Shown piece after piece: positions 17,269 to 25,940 of a stretch of 42,913 bases of DNA (the first letter of the stretch is position 1; every line of letters starts with the position of its first letter). The notes under the pieces are model-generated. The model worked only from the letters and a program-made list of their open reading frames with translations, was not told where the DNA came from and made no database searches. The stretch spans positions 1-42,913 of the forward strand of contig OMWI01000028.1 in NCBI GenBank assembly GCA_900314715.1. Reading direction: 5' to 3'. This stretch comes from an uncultured Prevotellaceae bacterium (GTDB lineage Bacteria; Bacteroidota; Bacteroidia; Bacteroidales; Bacteroidaceae). The translations under genes were made by a program, and so were the position numbers.

Positions 17269-19719
17269 ATGGCAAGAAAAAAATCTGAGCGCAAGCCAAA
17301 AAACTTTAGCGAAGCGGTCGGCTTTAAGAATATATTCAGCAACGAAAAACTTGATTTCATCTTAGGCGCAATACTTTTGGGTGTTTCCATATACATTATT
17401 ATCGCCATGATTTCTTATTTCTCATCAGGACAATCCGACCAAAGTCTGTTGGAGAATTTAAGACCAGGCGAATGGATGAACACCGATCGAAAGTTCAATA
17501 ATTATTGTGCCTCATTTGGAGCTATCATCTCGTATCTTTTGATTACGAAGAGTTTTGGTATAGCCGCATTCTTCATCCCCGCATTCACCATGATGGTGAG
17601 TCTGCGAATGATGGGTGTCTATAAGGTGAACCTTTGGAAATGGCTATTATGCATGGGACTCGTAATGATTTGGTGTTCCGTGGCTTTTGCCAAGTTCCTT
17701 ACTCCATTGATGGGCAATTTGGTTTTCAATCCTGGAGGAAACCATGGTGTCTATTGCGTACAACAACTTGAAAACCTTATCGGCACTCCAGGACTTACGG
17801 GAGTGTTACTGATTACCGCATTGGCATTCTTGACCTATTTTAGTGCCGAGACTATTCATGTCATTCGTCAAATCTTTAATCCCGTAACATATATCGCTGC
17901 AAGGATTCCTTTGTCTGTGACCAACAACAATCCTAACGCCAACGATGAAGAGGATTATGAGGATGAGAAAGAAGATGAGTTTGAGACTGTAGCTAATGCA
18001 AAGACAGATAGGAAAGACGAGAAATCGCCCGTCGTTGACTTGACGGAATTCACCGCCAATGAAACAAGACCTATCAAACCCATTGATAGGAAGCCTTCTA
18101 ACAAGCAAACAAATACCACTAACGACTCTCCACTGACCGTGGAAGTGGGAAAAAATGGCGCAAATGCCACAAGCAAACGGCTGAACGAATCTGTTTTGGA
18201 CACGCCTATCAACCCTCGTGAACCATTTGTGAATTATAAGTTTCCAACGTTAGACTTACTAAAGAAGTATAACAACGATGGAAAGCCTGAGGTTGACATG
18301 GACGAAATCAAGGCAAACAACAGGCGTATCGTAGAGGTACTTAATAGCTTTGGTGTTGACATCAAGGAAATCAAGGCAACCGTTGGTCCTACCATTACCT
18401 TATATGAGATTACCCCTGCTGAAGGTGTGAGAATCTCCAAGATTCGCAATTTGGAAGACGACATCGCATTGAGTTTGTCTGCATTGGGCATTCGTATCAT
18501 CGCACCTATTCCTGGCAAGGGAACTATCGGTATTGAAGTGCCGAACAAGAAGGCAAACATTGTCTCGATGGAGAGTATCTTGAATTCAAAGAAATTCCAA
18601 GAGACGAAGATGGAACTTCCCATTGCGTTGGGTAAGACGATTACCAACGACGTATATATGGCTGACTTGGCGAAGATTCCCCACTTGTTGGTTGCTGGTG
18701 CTACTGGTCAAGGTAAGTCTGTGGGATTGAACGCCATCATCACGTCATTGCTTTACAAGAAGCATCCCAACGAACTGAAATTCGTGTTGATTGACCCGAA
18801 GAAGGTGGAGTTTACCACTTACACTCCTATCGCTAATCATTTCATGGCTACGTTGCCAGAAAATGATGACGAGCCAATTATCACCGACGTAACAAAGGTT
18901 GTTCGCACATTGAATTCATTATGCAAACTGATGGATACTCGTTACGACTTATTAAAGCAGGCGGGCGTGAGAAACATCAAAGAATATAATGAGAAGTATG
19001 TCAACCACAAGCTCGACTTGACGAAAGGTCATGATTACATGCCTTATATTGTAGTTATCATCGATGAGTTTGGTGACTTAATCATGACTGCTGGCAAGGA
19101 AGTGGAATTGCCTATCGCTCGTATCGCACAGCTTGCCCGTGCCGTAGGTATTCACATGATTATCGCCACGCAACGTCCTACAACGAATATTATCACGGGA
19201 ACCATCAAGGCAAACTTCCCTGGAAGAATGGCATTTAAGGTAACGTCCATGATTGACTCTCGTACCATTCTCGATAGACCTGGCGCCAACCAGTTGATTG
19301 GTCGAGGCGATATGTTGATTATCAATGGTACAGATCCCATTCGTGTACAATGCGCATTCGTTGACACGCCTGAAGTGGAACGTATCAACCATTATGTGGC
19401 TGAGCAACCAGGACCAGTTGAAACAATGGAATTGCCTGAACCTGCATCTGAGGAGAGCGGTGGCGGAAATGGTACGGCTAATGTGGGAACACTTGATCCT
19501 TTCTTCGAGGAAGCCGCACATGCTATCGTGATTTCACAACAAGGTTCTACGAGTATGATTCAACGCCGATTCTCTATTGGCTACAATCGTGCTGGTAGAC
19601 TGATGGATCAACTAGAAGCAGCAGGTATCGTTGGACCCGCTATGGGAAGTAAGCCAAGGGATGTGCTTATCACCGATGAGAACTCTCTGAACACTTTGAT
19701 TGCAAGACTGAAGAGTTGA
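17269..19719 (+). CDS. ftsK: DNA translocase FtsK/SpoIIIE
   Basis: An 816-residue protein, the usual size in Bacteroidales and shorter than E. coli FtsK. Four to five membrane segments fill about residues 25-215, followed by an acidic and polar linker (about 225-320) and the RecA-like motor. Walker A is GATGQGKS (477-484), Walker B is VVIIDEFGDLIM (near 595-606), and IATQRPTTNIITGTIKANFPGRMAFKV follows. The C-terminal winged-helix gamma domain (about 745-816: SMIQRRFSIGYNRAGRLMDQLE) would read KOPS-like polar motifs. It pumps chromosome ends through the closing septum. It heads an operon with lolA-like, DUF5687 and kdsB genes. Confidence 0.97.
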   Translation: MARKKSERKPKNFSEAVGFKNIFSNEKLDFILGAILLGVSIYIIIAMISYFSSGQSDQSLLENLRPGEWMNTDRKFNNYCASFGAIISYLLITKSFGIAAFFIPAFTMMVSLRMMGVYKVNLWKWLLCMGLVMIWCSVAFAKFLTPLMGNLVFNPGGNHGVYCVQQLENLIGTPGLTGVLLITALAFLTYFSAETIHVIRQIFNPVTYIAARIPLSVTNNNPNANDEEDYEDEKEDEFETVANAKTDRKDEKSPVVDLTEFTANETRPIKPIDRKPSNKQTNTTNDSPLTVEVGKNGANATSKRLNESVLDTPINPREPFVNYKFPTLDLLKKYNNDGKPEVDMDEIKANNRRIVEVLNSFGVDIKEIKATVGPTITLYEITPAEGVRISKIRNLEDDIALSLSALGIRIIAPIPGKGTIGIEVPNKKANIVSMESILNSKKFQETKMELPIALGKTITNDVYMADLAKIPHLLVAGATGQGKSVGLNAIITSLLYKKHPNELKFVLIDPKKVEFTTYTPIANHFMATLPENDDEPIITDVTKVVRTLNSLCKLMDTRYDLLKQAGVRNIKEYNEKYVNHKLDLTKGHDYMPYIVVIIDEFGDLIMTAGKEVELPIARIAQLARAVGIHMIIATQRPTTNIITGTIKANFPGRMAFKVTSMIDSRTILDRPGANQLIGRGDMLIINGTDPIRVQCAFVDTPEVERINHYVAEQPGPVETMELPEPASEESGGGNGTANVGTLDPFFEEAAHAIVISQQGSTSMIQRRFSIGYNRAGRLMDQLEAAGIVGPAMGSKPRDVLITDENSLNTLIARLKS

Positions 19720-19751
19720 CATTTGAATAACATAAAAGAAAGGGTAACAGT

Positions 19752-20360
19752 ATGAAAAAGATTGTTTTGATATGTTTTATGTCATTATTTGCCATGTTTA
19801 CATGGGCACAAACGGCTAACGAGGCAAAGATAGTGCTTGACAAGACAGCATCCGTCGTTGGAAGAAAGGGCGGAGCGAGTGCGTCTTTCAAGGTGAGCAG
19901 CACTAAATATGGCAACACGAGTGGTACGATTTCCATCAAGGGAAATAAGTTCCACGCAAAGACTCCTCAAGCCATTGTTTGGTTTGACGGAAAGACACAA
20001 TGGACTTACATGAACTCTACTGAGGAAGTGAATATCATCACTCCCAATGAGGCTCAGCAAGCTGCCATGAATCCCTATCAATTCATCAATTTATACAAGA
20101 GTGGCTTTGACATGAGTATGAAGACGGTTGGTGGCTACTATCAAGTACACTTAACGGCGCAAAACAAGAAGAGAAGCGTGCAGGAAATGTACATCAACAT
20201 CAACAAGAAAACCTACATTCCAAGTCAGGTGAAAATGCGCCAAGGTTCTTCATGGACAACCATCGACATCTCTAACTTCAAGGCTTCCAATCAACCCAAT
20301 AGTCTATTCACTTTCAAAGCCAAGGATTTCCCAAAGGCAGAAGTGATTGACTTAAGATAA
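19752..20360 (+). CDS. LolA-like outer membrane lipoprotein carrier
   Basis: A 202-residue periplasmic protein with a signal peptide (about 1-19, ending TWAQ). The rest matches the LolA fold: paired beta strands (ASFKVSSTKYGNTSGTISIKGNKF), TPQAIVWFDGKTQWTYMNST, and a C-terminal FKAKDFPKAEVIDLR strand. LolA ferries lipoproteins from the inner to the outer membrane. Its place 32 bp after ftsK is a common arrangement across bacteria and supports the call. Divergence from proteobacterial LolA is large, so the label stays family-level. Confidence 0.88.
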   Translation: MKKIVLICFMSLFAMFTWAQTANEAKIVLDKTASVVGRKGGASASFKVSSTKYGNTSGTISIKGNKFHAKTPQAIVWFDGKTQWTYMNSTEEVNIITPNEAQQAAMNPYQFINLYKSGFDMSMKTVGGYYQVHLTAQNKKRSVQEMYININKKTYIPSQVKMRQGSSWTTIDISNFKASNQPNSLFTFKAKDFPKAEVIDLR

Positions 20361-20369
20361 CGACGAAGA

Positions 20370-21869
20370 ATGAAGAAACTGGATCTTTTCAAGGCATTGC
20401 GGAAACACCGCAAGTTAGCAAACAAGCGTGCTTTCAACTTCGAGCAAAACAAGGTGGCAAAATACCTCGTATGGGTAGTTTATGCCATCTCATTTATTTA
20501 TATGCTCTTCTTTGCCGTCATCTTGTCGATGGCAGCCAACGATAGTCGTTCAATGACCACGATAGAATTCATCATGGCGATAATGCCGTTTATCTTGGTT
20601 ATTGATTTTCTATTGAGATTCACGGTTCAACAGACACCTTCGCAAATAGTCAAACCATACATTTTATTGCCTATCTCGAAATACACGAGCATAGACTTCT
20701 TGATTCTTACGTCTTTGTTCAATGGGGGCAATTTCACATGGTTTATCATGTTCATACCATTTGCGTTGATGTCTCTCGTTTTCTCGCAAGGAATTTGGAT
20801 TACGTTGGGATTCTTCCTATGCGCCTATTTGCTTATTCTTGCCAATAGCCAATGGTATTCCATCATTCGAGCATACATCAGCGATAGTATGGCATGGTGG
20901 TTGGTACCTATCGCAGTTTACTTCTTGATGTTTCTCCCTGCCATATTGAAAGGATGGAGATTTATGTTTAATTTTTATGCCACTATTGGTACAGCCATTT
21001 CGACGGGAAGTATCTTGCCTTATTTGATTCCATTAGTCCTCTTATTGCTATTGGTATTCATCAACAGAAAAGTGCAATTCTCGCACATTTGGAAGGAATT
21101 GGCAAAGGTGGAAAAGACCAAAGCATATACTTCCAAACACTATGCCTTTTTGGAAAAACGAGGCGAAGTGGGTCAATACATTCAGTTGGAAATCAAGTCT
21201 ACCATGCGCAACAAGAACGTTCGAAAGGCTTTCATCTATGCCGTTTCTATCGTATTTATTCTGAGCATACTGATTTCGTTGACCGACGTATACGATACAA
21301 AGTATATGACTAACTTCTGGTGCTTGTACAATTTCGTGATTTTCGGAGCCATGCTTTTGGTGAAGGTGATGTGCAATGAGGGAAATTACATTGATTGCTT
21401 GATGGTACGTCGCGAGAATATCCTGAAGTTGCTCCATGCTAAATATTTCTTTTATTGCGCCATCTTACTATTACCATTCGTATTGATGTTACCCACCGTT
21501 TTTGCGGGTAAGTGGTCGATATTTATGCTTATCTCCTATGCATTTTTCACGGCAGGATTCCAATATTTCGTTTTATTCCAAATGGCTGTTTACAACAAGC
21601 AGACGACCCCACTAAACACGAAGTTTATCAGTAAAAGCGGAATTGAGAACAATTATTTCCAGATTGCCGCAGAAATGGTAGCATTTATCCTTCCCATGAT
21701 TTTGGTGTCGGTGCTTCAAACTACATTAGGCGACAACGCATCCTATGCGGTGATGTTTGTTATCGGTCTCGTATTCATTCTGACCTATCGTATTTGGCTT
21801 CGCAACATTTACCATAGGATGATGAAGAAAAAGTATGAACTTTTGGATGGTTTCAGGTCATCCAGATAA
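20370..21869 (+). CDS. DUF5687-like polytopic membrane protein (ABC-permease type)
   Basis: A 499-residue membrane protein with about 11-12 hydrophobic segments in two blocks. The first block runs from about 30 to 235, followed by a basic cytoplasmic loop (about 236-300: KVQFSHIWKELAKVEKTKAY, EIKSTMRNKNVRKAF), then the second block to 490. The pattern fits DUF5687, whose members usually sit beside an ABC ATPase gene. No ATPase gene occurs next to it here; it lies 9 bp after the LolA-like gene and 13 bp before kdsB. A role in envelope export is plausible from the neighbours but not shown. Confidence 0.72.
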   Translation: MKKLDLFKALRKHRKLANKRAFNFEQNKVAKYLVWVVYAISFIYMLFFAVILSMAANDSRSMTTIEFIMAIMPFILVIDFLLRFTVQQTPSQIVKPYILLPISKYTSIDFLILTSLFNGGNFTWFIMFIPFALMSLVFSQGIWITLGFFLCAYLLILANSQWYSIIRAYISDSMAWWLVPIAVYFLMFLPAILKGWRFMFNFYATIGTAISTGSILPYLIPLVLLLLLVFINRKVQFSHIWKELAKVEKTKAYTSKHYAFLEKRGEVGQYIQLEIKSTMRNKNVRKAFIYAVSIVFILSILISLTDVYDTKYMTNFWCLYNFVIFGAMLLVKVMCNEGNYIDCLMVRRENILKLLHAKYFFYCAILLLPFVLMLPTVFAGKWSIFMLISYAFFTAGFQYFVLFQMAVYNKQTTPLNTKFISKSGIENNYFQIAAEMVAFILPMILVSVLQTTLGDNASYAVMFVIGLVFILTYRIWLRNIYHRMMKKKYELLDGFRSSR

Positions 21870-21882
21870 AAACATATTGATT

Positions 21883-22623
21883 ATGACAAAATTCATAGGT
21901 ATCATTCCTGCAAGGTACGCTTCTACCAGATTTCCAGGTAAGCCATTGGCAATTCTCAAGGGTAAACCAGTTATTCAGAGAGTTTACGAACAAGTATGCA
22001 AGGTAATTGATGATGTTTACGTGGCAACTGACGATACAAGAATTTTCAATAAGGTGGAAGAATTTGGTGGAAAGGCTGTTTTGACATCTCCCAATCATCG
22101 TAGTGGAACGGATAGAATTGAGGAAGCATTGCAACATATCGGTGGCGATTGGGAAGTGGTATTGAATGTACAAGGCGATGAACCATTTATCCAACCCTCG
22201 CAAATAGAAACTTTATGTGCTTGTTTTGAAGAACCACAGACAGAGATTGCCACTTTAGGAAAACCATTTACTTCCATGGAAGCGGTAGAAAATCCCAACT
22301 CTCCCAAAATCGTAGTGGATAACAAGGGATTTGCCATGTACTTCTCGAGAAGCGTTATCCCTTTTATCAGGGGAATTGACAAGACGGAATGGATTTCACA
22401 CTATCCATTCTTGAAACATTTGGGCATTTACGCTTATCGTACGGAAGTATTGCGACAAGTTACCCAACTTACACCATCATCGCTCGAATTGGCGGAAAGT
22501 CTTGAACAATTGCGCTGGTTACAGAATGGTTTCCGCATCAAAGTGGGCATTACCGACATTGAGACCATCGGTATCGATACTCCCGAAGATTTGAGAAAAG
22601 CGGAGGAATTTTTAGTGGATTAA
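21883..22623 (+). CDS. kdsB: 3-deoxy-manno-octulosonate cytidylyltransferase
   Basis: A 246-residue enzyme (E. coli KdsB has 248). It begins FIGIIPARYASTRFPGKPL, the CTP-binding signature, and continues with VYVATDDTRI, SGTDRIEEAL, VQGDEPFI and IETIGIDTPEDLRKAEEFL. It activates Kdo with CTP for the lipid A inner core. I use the ATG at 21883, 13 bp after the DUF5687 stop; an upstream in-frame ATG at 21835 lies inside that gene and adds non-conserved residues. It is the last gene of the ftsK envelope operon. Confidence 0.96.
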   Translation: MTKFIGIIPARYASTRFPGKPLAILKGKPVIQRVYEQVCKVIDDVYVATDDTRIFNKVEEFGGKAVLTSPNHRSGTDRIEEALQHIGGDWEVVLNVQGDEPFIQPSQIETLCACFEEPQTEIATLGKPFTSMEAVENPNSPKIVVDNKGFAMYFSRSVIPFIRGIDKTEWISHYPFLKHLGIYAYRTEVLRQVTQLTPSSLELAESLEQLRWLQNGFRIKVGITDIETIGIDTPEDLRKAEEFLVD

Positions 22624-22667
22624 ATATATTTAACACAAAAATAGAACTACCAAACGAAAAAAAAATG

Positions 22668-22675
22668 TATCTTTG
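22668..22675 (+). promoter_or_regulatory. Promoter -7 box of rpoD
   Basis: TATCTTTG followed by C lies 71 bp before the rpoD ATG and implies a 5' leader of about 65 nt. A -33 TTTG is not evident. Confidence 0.6.
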
Positions 22676-22746
22676 CAGACTTAAAAGTTGATTTTTAGGA
22701 TAAAATACTGATTTTCAAACACTTGCGAAGATAGAGGACATAGACA

Positions 22747-23619
22747 ATGAGACAGTTAAAGATTCAGAAAAGCATTACAAACCGTTCGAGCGAAGCATTG
22801 GATAAGTATCTCGTTGAGATTGGACGCGCTCCGCTGATTTCAATTGATGAAGAAATTGAACTTGCACAAAAGATTAAAAAAGGAGGACCTGAAGGAGAAC
22901 GTGCCAAAGACAAACTTGTAACTGCCAATCTGCGTTTTGTCGTATCTGTTGCAAAACAATATCAACACCAAGGACTTACACTGACAGATTTGATTGACGA
23001 AGGTAACATCGGATTGATTAAGGCTGCACAAAAATTCGATGAGACAAGAGGATTTAAGTTTATTTCATACGCCGTATGGTGGATTAGACAAAGCATTCTT
23101 CAAGCCATTGCCGAACAAAGCAGAATCGTGAGATTACCACTCAATCAAGTGGGTTCGCTCAACAAAATCAATCACGAAATCAACAAGTTCGAACAGGAAA
23201 ACCAACGTCATCCTTCCGTTTCGGAATTGTCTGACGTTACTAAACTTGATGAGGAAAAAATCGGGCAAAGCTTGATGGCTGATGGTCATCACATCAGTAT
23301 CGATGCTCCTTTCCAAGATGGTGAAGACAACTGTATGTTGGATGTTATGCCTTCTGGAGACGATAGCAGAACCGATAGACATGTTGACCATGAATCAATG
23401 GCATTGGAACTGAATTCTGTATTGAATAAGGTACTGAAAGAAAGAGAAATTACCATCATTCGTGAATGTTTTGGCATTGGTTGTCACGAAAAGGGACTGG
23501 AAGAAATTGGTGATCAATTAGGTCTTACACGTGAACGCGTGCGTCAGATTCGTGAGAAGAGCATCGCTAAGTTACGTGATAGCGGAAACGCCAAAATATT
23601 AATGAAATATCTTGGTTGA
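22747..23619 (+). CDS. rpoD: Primary RNA polymerase sigma factor, sigma-70
   Basis: A 290-residue primary sigma factor without region 1.1, as is normal in Bacteroidetes. Region 1.2 is at about 17-50 (LDKYLVEIGRAPLISIDEE), and region 2 at about 55-125 (LRFVVSVAKQYQHQGL, DLIDEGNIGLIKAAQKFD, FKFISYAVWWIRQSILQAI). Region 3 follows at about 130-205, and region 4 at about 225-285 with the helix-turn-helix LEEIGDQLGLTRERVRQIREK. It recognises the TAnnTTTG promoters noted in this window. It is transcribed alone, with its own promoter and a strong terminator at 23706-23735. Confidence 0.96.
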   Translation: MRQLKIQKSITNRSSEALDKYLVEIGRAPLISIDEEIELAQKIKKGGPEGERAKDKLVTANLRFVVSVAKQYQHQGLTLTDLIDEGNIGLIKAAQKFDETRGFKFISYAVWWIRQSILQAIAEQSRIVRLPLNQVGSLNKINHEINKFEQENQRHPSVSELSDVTKLDEEKIGQSLMADGHHISIDAPFQDGEDNCMLDVMPSGDDSRTDRHVDHESMALELNSVLNKVLKEREITIIRECFGIGCHEKGLEEIGDQLGLTRERVRQIREKSIAKLRDSGNAKILMKYLG

Positions 23620-23705
23620 GTTTAATACATTATCTGTTTTCTCTCTAACCAAACGAGATGAATGATAGATAAGGGTATTATCATAGTAAGATTAATAATT
23701 CGCTG

Positions 23706-23735
23706 AGGGATTCTCAAAAGAGGATCCCTTTTTTT
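23706..23735 (+). terminator. Intrinsic terminator of rpoD
   Basis: AGGGATTCTC (23706-23715), loop AAAA, and GAGGATCCCT (23720-23729) form a 10-bp stem with one G-T pair, followed directly by a T-run. Confidence 0.92.
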
Positions 23736-23801
23736 ATTCATGTGTGTTTAGTTTTTTTAACGTGAAATTATCACTTTATGAATAGATATAGATGTTCTAT
23801 T

Positions 23802-23833
23802 TTTGGTGGTTGCATTTTTTAGCGCTAACTTTG
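23802..23833 (+). promoter_or_regulatory. Full Bacteroidetes promoter of DUF5686-addAB operon
   Basis: TTTG (23802-23805) and TAACTTTG (23826-23833) are 20 bp apart, matching the -33/-7 consensus. The implied transcription start near 23838 rules out the ATG at 23792 and supports translation from 23867. Confidence 0.75.
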
Positions 23834-23866
23834 CAAAAAGAATCCAGAGGATTACAACCAAAAGAC

Positions 23867-25939
23867 ATGGGGCATTCATATCAAAGAAATAGAACTTGTA
23901 TCATCAAATTAATAACGATTTCGTTGTTAATGCTTATGCCTGTCTTTGCCTTTTCCAAAGAGAAGTATGACCCAGCCATCTTACAAAAGGTATTCTCCTA
24001 CTCCGCAACCATTGACACGACCAACCATGATTCCATTGTCAGGTATTGCTATCACAAATACATTCTTAGCACAGACAAGCGAAATATCATCCTCTTGGCC
24101 GTACCCACGCTCTACGAAGTGGCGCACGACAAGTCAAGGTTGTTTTCAAGGGAGTTTTATGACAAGATTATCTTCAAGGGACTTCACAACATAGACGTAC
24201 AACACCTATTGGAAGTGAACACCATTCCACATAGAAGAAAAGCTCTCCCAACCCTATTGAAATTTATCACGCCAAAATTGTACGAACCAACGTTAATTGA
24301 CGACTATCTATTATCGCCCTTCAATAGACAAAACAAGAAACTTTATCGATACAAAACGTACGAACAGGCTGACGGAAACATCAAGATGGTATTTGTACCC
24401 AAGACAGGAAATACGCAACTCATGAAAGGGGCTGCCATCATAGATAAAGAGACTGGTAGGGTGATTCAAGCCGAACTACGAGGTGAGCATGACATGATTC
24501 GTTTTCGTCTGATGCTCGACATGGGAAAGGAAGGTATCTTGTCGCTTATCCCATATAGTTGCAAAGTAGACGGAAAATTTACGTTTCTCGGCAACAAATT
24601 AAGTGGAAATTACATCGTTGACTTGAGAACAACCAATTCGCTAACTGATTCCATCACCGAAAACAATCATTTGGAGTTGATGACTAAGGTAAGATTACCG
24701 TTAAACACGAGAGAACAAGCCGTTATCGATCAATATACGGAACGTGTAACTCCCAAAATTCCGCAAGATTCCTTGGAAGTACAGCCGAAAAAGCATAAGG
24801 AAAACTTGGCAAAAATTGTATTTTGGGATTATATTGGCGAAAACCTCCTAACTCCTCTTCGGTCAGATTTCGGTTCCAACAAACAAGGATATTTCAAGAT
24901 GGAGCCCTTGATAAATCCCTTGTATGTGAGTTATAGCGGCAGACGTGGTTTTACGTACAAGTTAGACGCTCGTTGTAGTTACCAATTACCTCACGACAGA
25001 GAGTTATACATTCGCGCAAAAGTGGGTTATTCCTTCAAGTTGAAACAAATATATTATACCGTTCCTTTCGAATTCTATTACAACAGGAAACATTTCGGGT
25101 ATATAAGTGCAGAACTGGGTAATGGTAATAGGATAACCAACTACGAGATATTGGAAGATATCAAAAGTGGGAGAAGTGATACGGTTAAGTGGGACAAGAT
25201 GGATATGCACTTGTTTAAACACACCTATCTCAGACTCGTCAACAACTACGACATTTCGAGTAGATTTGGATTTAAGGTAGGATTGATTTATCACCATCGA
25301 AAAGCCGTGGAAGCAAAAGCGTATCAATTGGCTGGCAAAACAGATACATACAAGACATTCGCGCCTCTTCTCTCCTTGCAATATCGTCCTACGGGTTGGA
25401 ATGGTCCTATACTTACGCTCGACTACGAGAGAAGTATGCAAGGATTCTTGAAAACAAACATTGGATATGAGCGTTGGGAGTTTGACGGTTCATATATTCA
25501 TCCATTGAGCAGAATCCGCTTTATATCAATGCGAATAGGTGCAGGACTTTATACAAACAAAGGTCATACGCAGTATTTTCTCGATTTCACCAACTTTCAG
25601 GAAAACCATATTCCTGGTGGATGGAAGGATGATTGGAGCGGTGAGTTTGAATTGTTGAGTAGCGAATGGTATAATAGGTCAGAATATTATGTTCGCGCCA
25701 ATGCCACATACGAATCGCCATTGATGTTGATGAGTCACATTCCAGGAATTGGGCATTTTATTGAATTGGAACGCATATACTTGAGTGGATTGAAGGTAAA
25801 AGACCTCTCCTCATACATCGAATATGGCTATGGATTCTCTACTCGTTGGCTATCCATGGGAACATTCATTGCTCACAAGAATTGGAAATTTGACGGATTT
25901 GGAGTAAAGTTTGGTTTTGAACTTTTCAGGAAATGGTAA
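23867..25939 (+). CDS. DUF5686-like outer membrane beta-barrel protein
   Basis: A 690-residue protein starting at the ATG at 23867, chosen because the promoter at 23802-23833 lies downstream of the longer ORF start at 23792. It has a signal peptide (about 1-30, ending FAFSKEK). The first half is mixed alpha/beta; from about 320 on, alternating aromatic and polar strands suggest a membrane barrel (YIGENLLTPLRSDFGSNKQG, LYVSYSGRRGFTYKLDA), ending in the barrel-like GVKFGFELFRKW with terminal aromatic residue. This matches DUF5686 proteins of Bacteroidetes, whose function is unknown. It precedes the AddA-like gene by 1 bp, which may be a transcriptional link only. Confidence 0.8.
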   Translation: MGHSYQRNRTCIIKLITISLLMLMPVFAFSKEKYDPAILQKVFSYSATIDTTNHDSIVRYCYHKYILSTDKRNIILLAVPTLYEVAHDKSRLFSREFYDKIIFKGLHNIDVQHLLEVNTIPHRRKALPTLLKFITPKLYEPTLIDDYLLSPFNRQNKKLYRYKTYEQADGNIKMVFVPKTGNTQLMKGAAIIDKETGRVIQAELRGEHDMIRFRLMLDMGKEGILSLIPYSCKVDGKFTFLGNKLSGNYIVDLRTTNSLTDSITENNHLELMTKVRLPLNTREQAVIDQYTERVTPKIPQDSLEVQPKKHKENLAKIVFWDYIGENLLTPLRSDFGSNKQGYFKMEPLINPLYVSYSGRRGFTYKLDARCSYQLPHDRELYIRAKVGYSFKLKQIYYTVPFEFYYNRKHFGYISAELGNGNRITNYEILEDIKSGRSDTVKWDKMDMHLFKHTYLRLVNNYDISSRFGFKVGLIYHHRKAVEAKAYQLAGKTDTYKTFAPLLSLQYRPTGWNGPILTLDYERSMQGFLKTNIGYERWEFDGSYIHPLSRIRFISMRIGAGLYTNKGHTQYFLDFTNFQENHIPGGWKDDWSGEFELLSSEWYNRSEYYVRANATYESPLMLMSHIPGIGHFIELERIYLSGLKVKDLSSYIEYGYGFSTRWLSMGTFIAHKNWKFDGFGVKFGFELFRKW

Positions 25940-25940
25940 A

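Noticed and set aside
23792-23866. Longer N-terminus for the DUF5686 protein from the ATG at 23792
   Set aside because: A full promoter lies at 23802-23833, inside this extension, and the signal peptide begins after the ATG at 23867.
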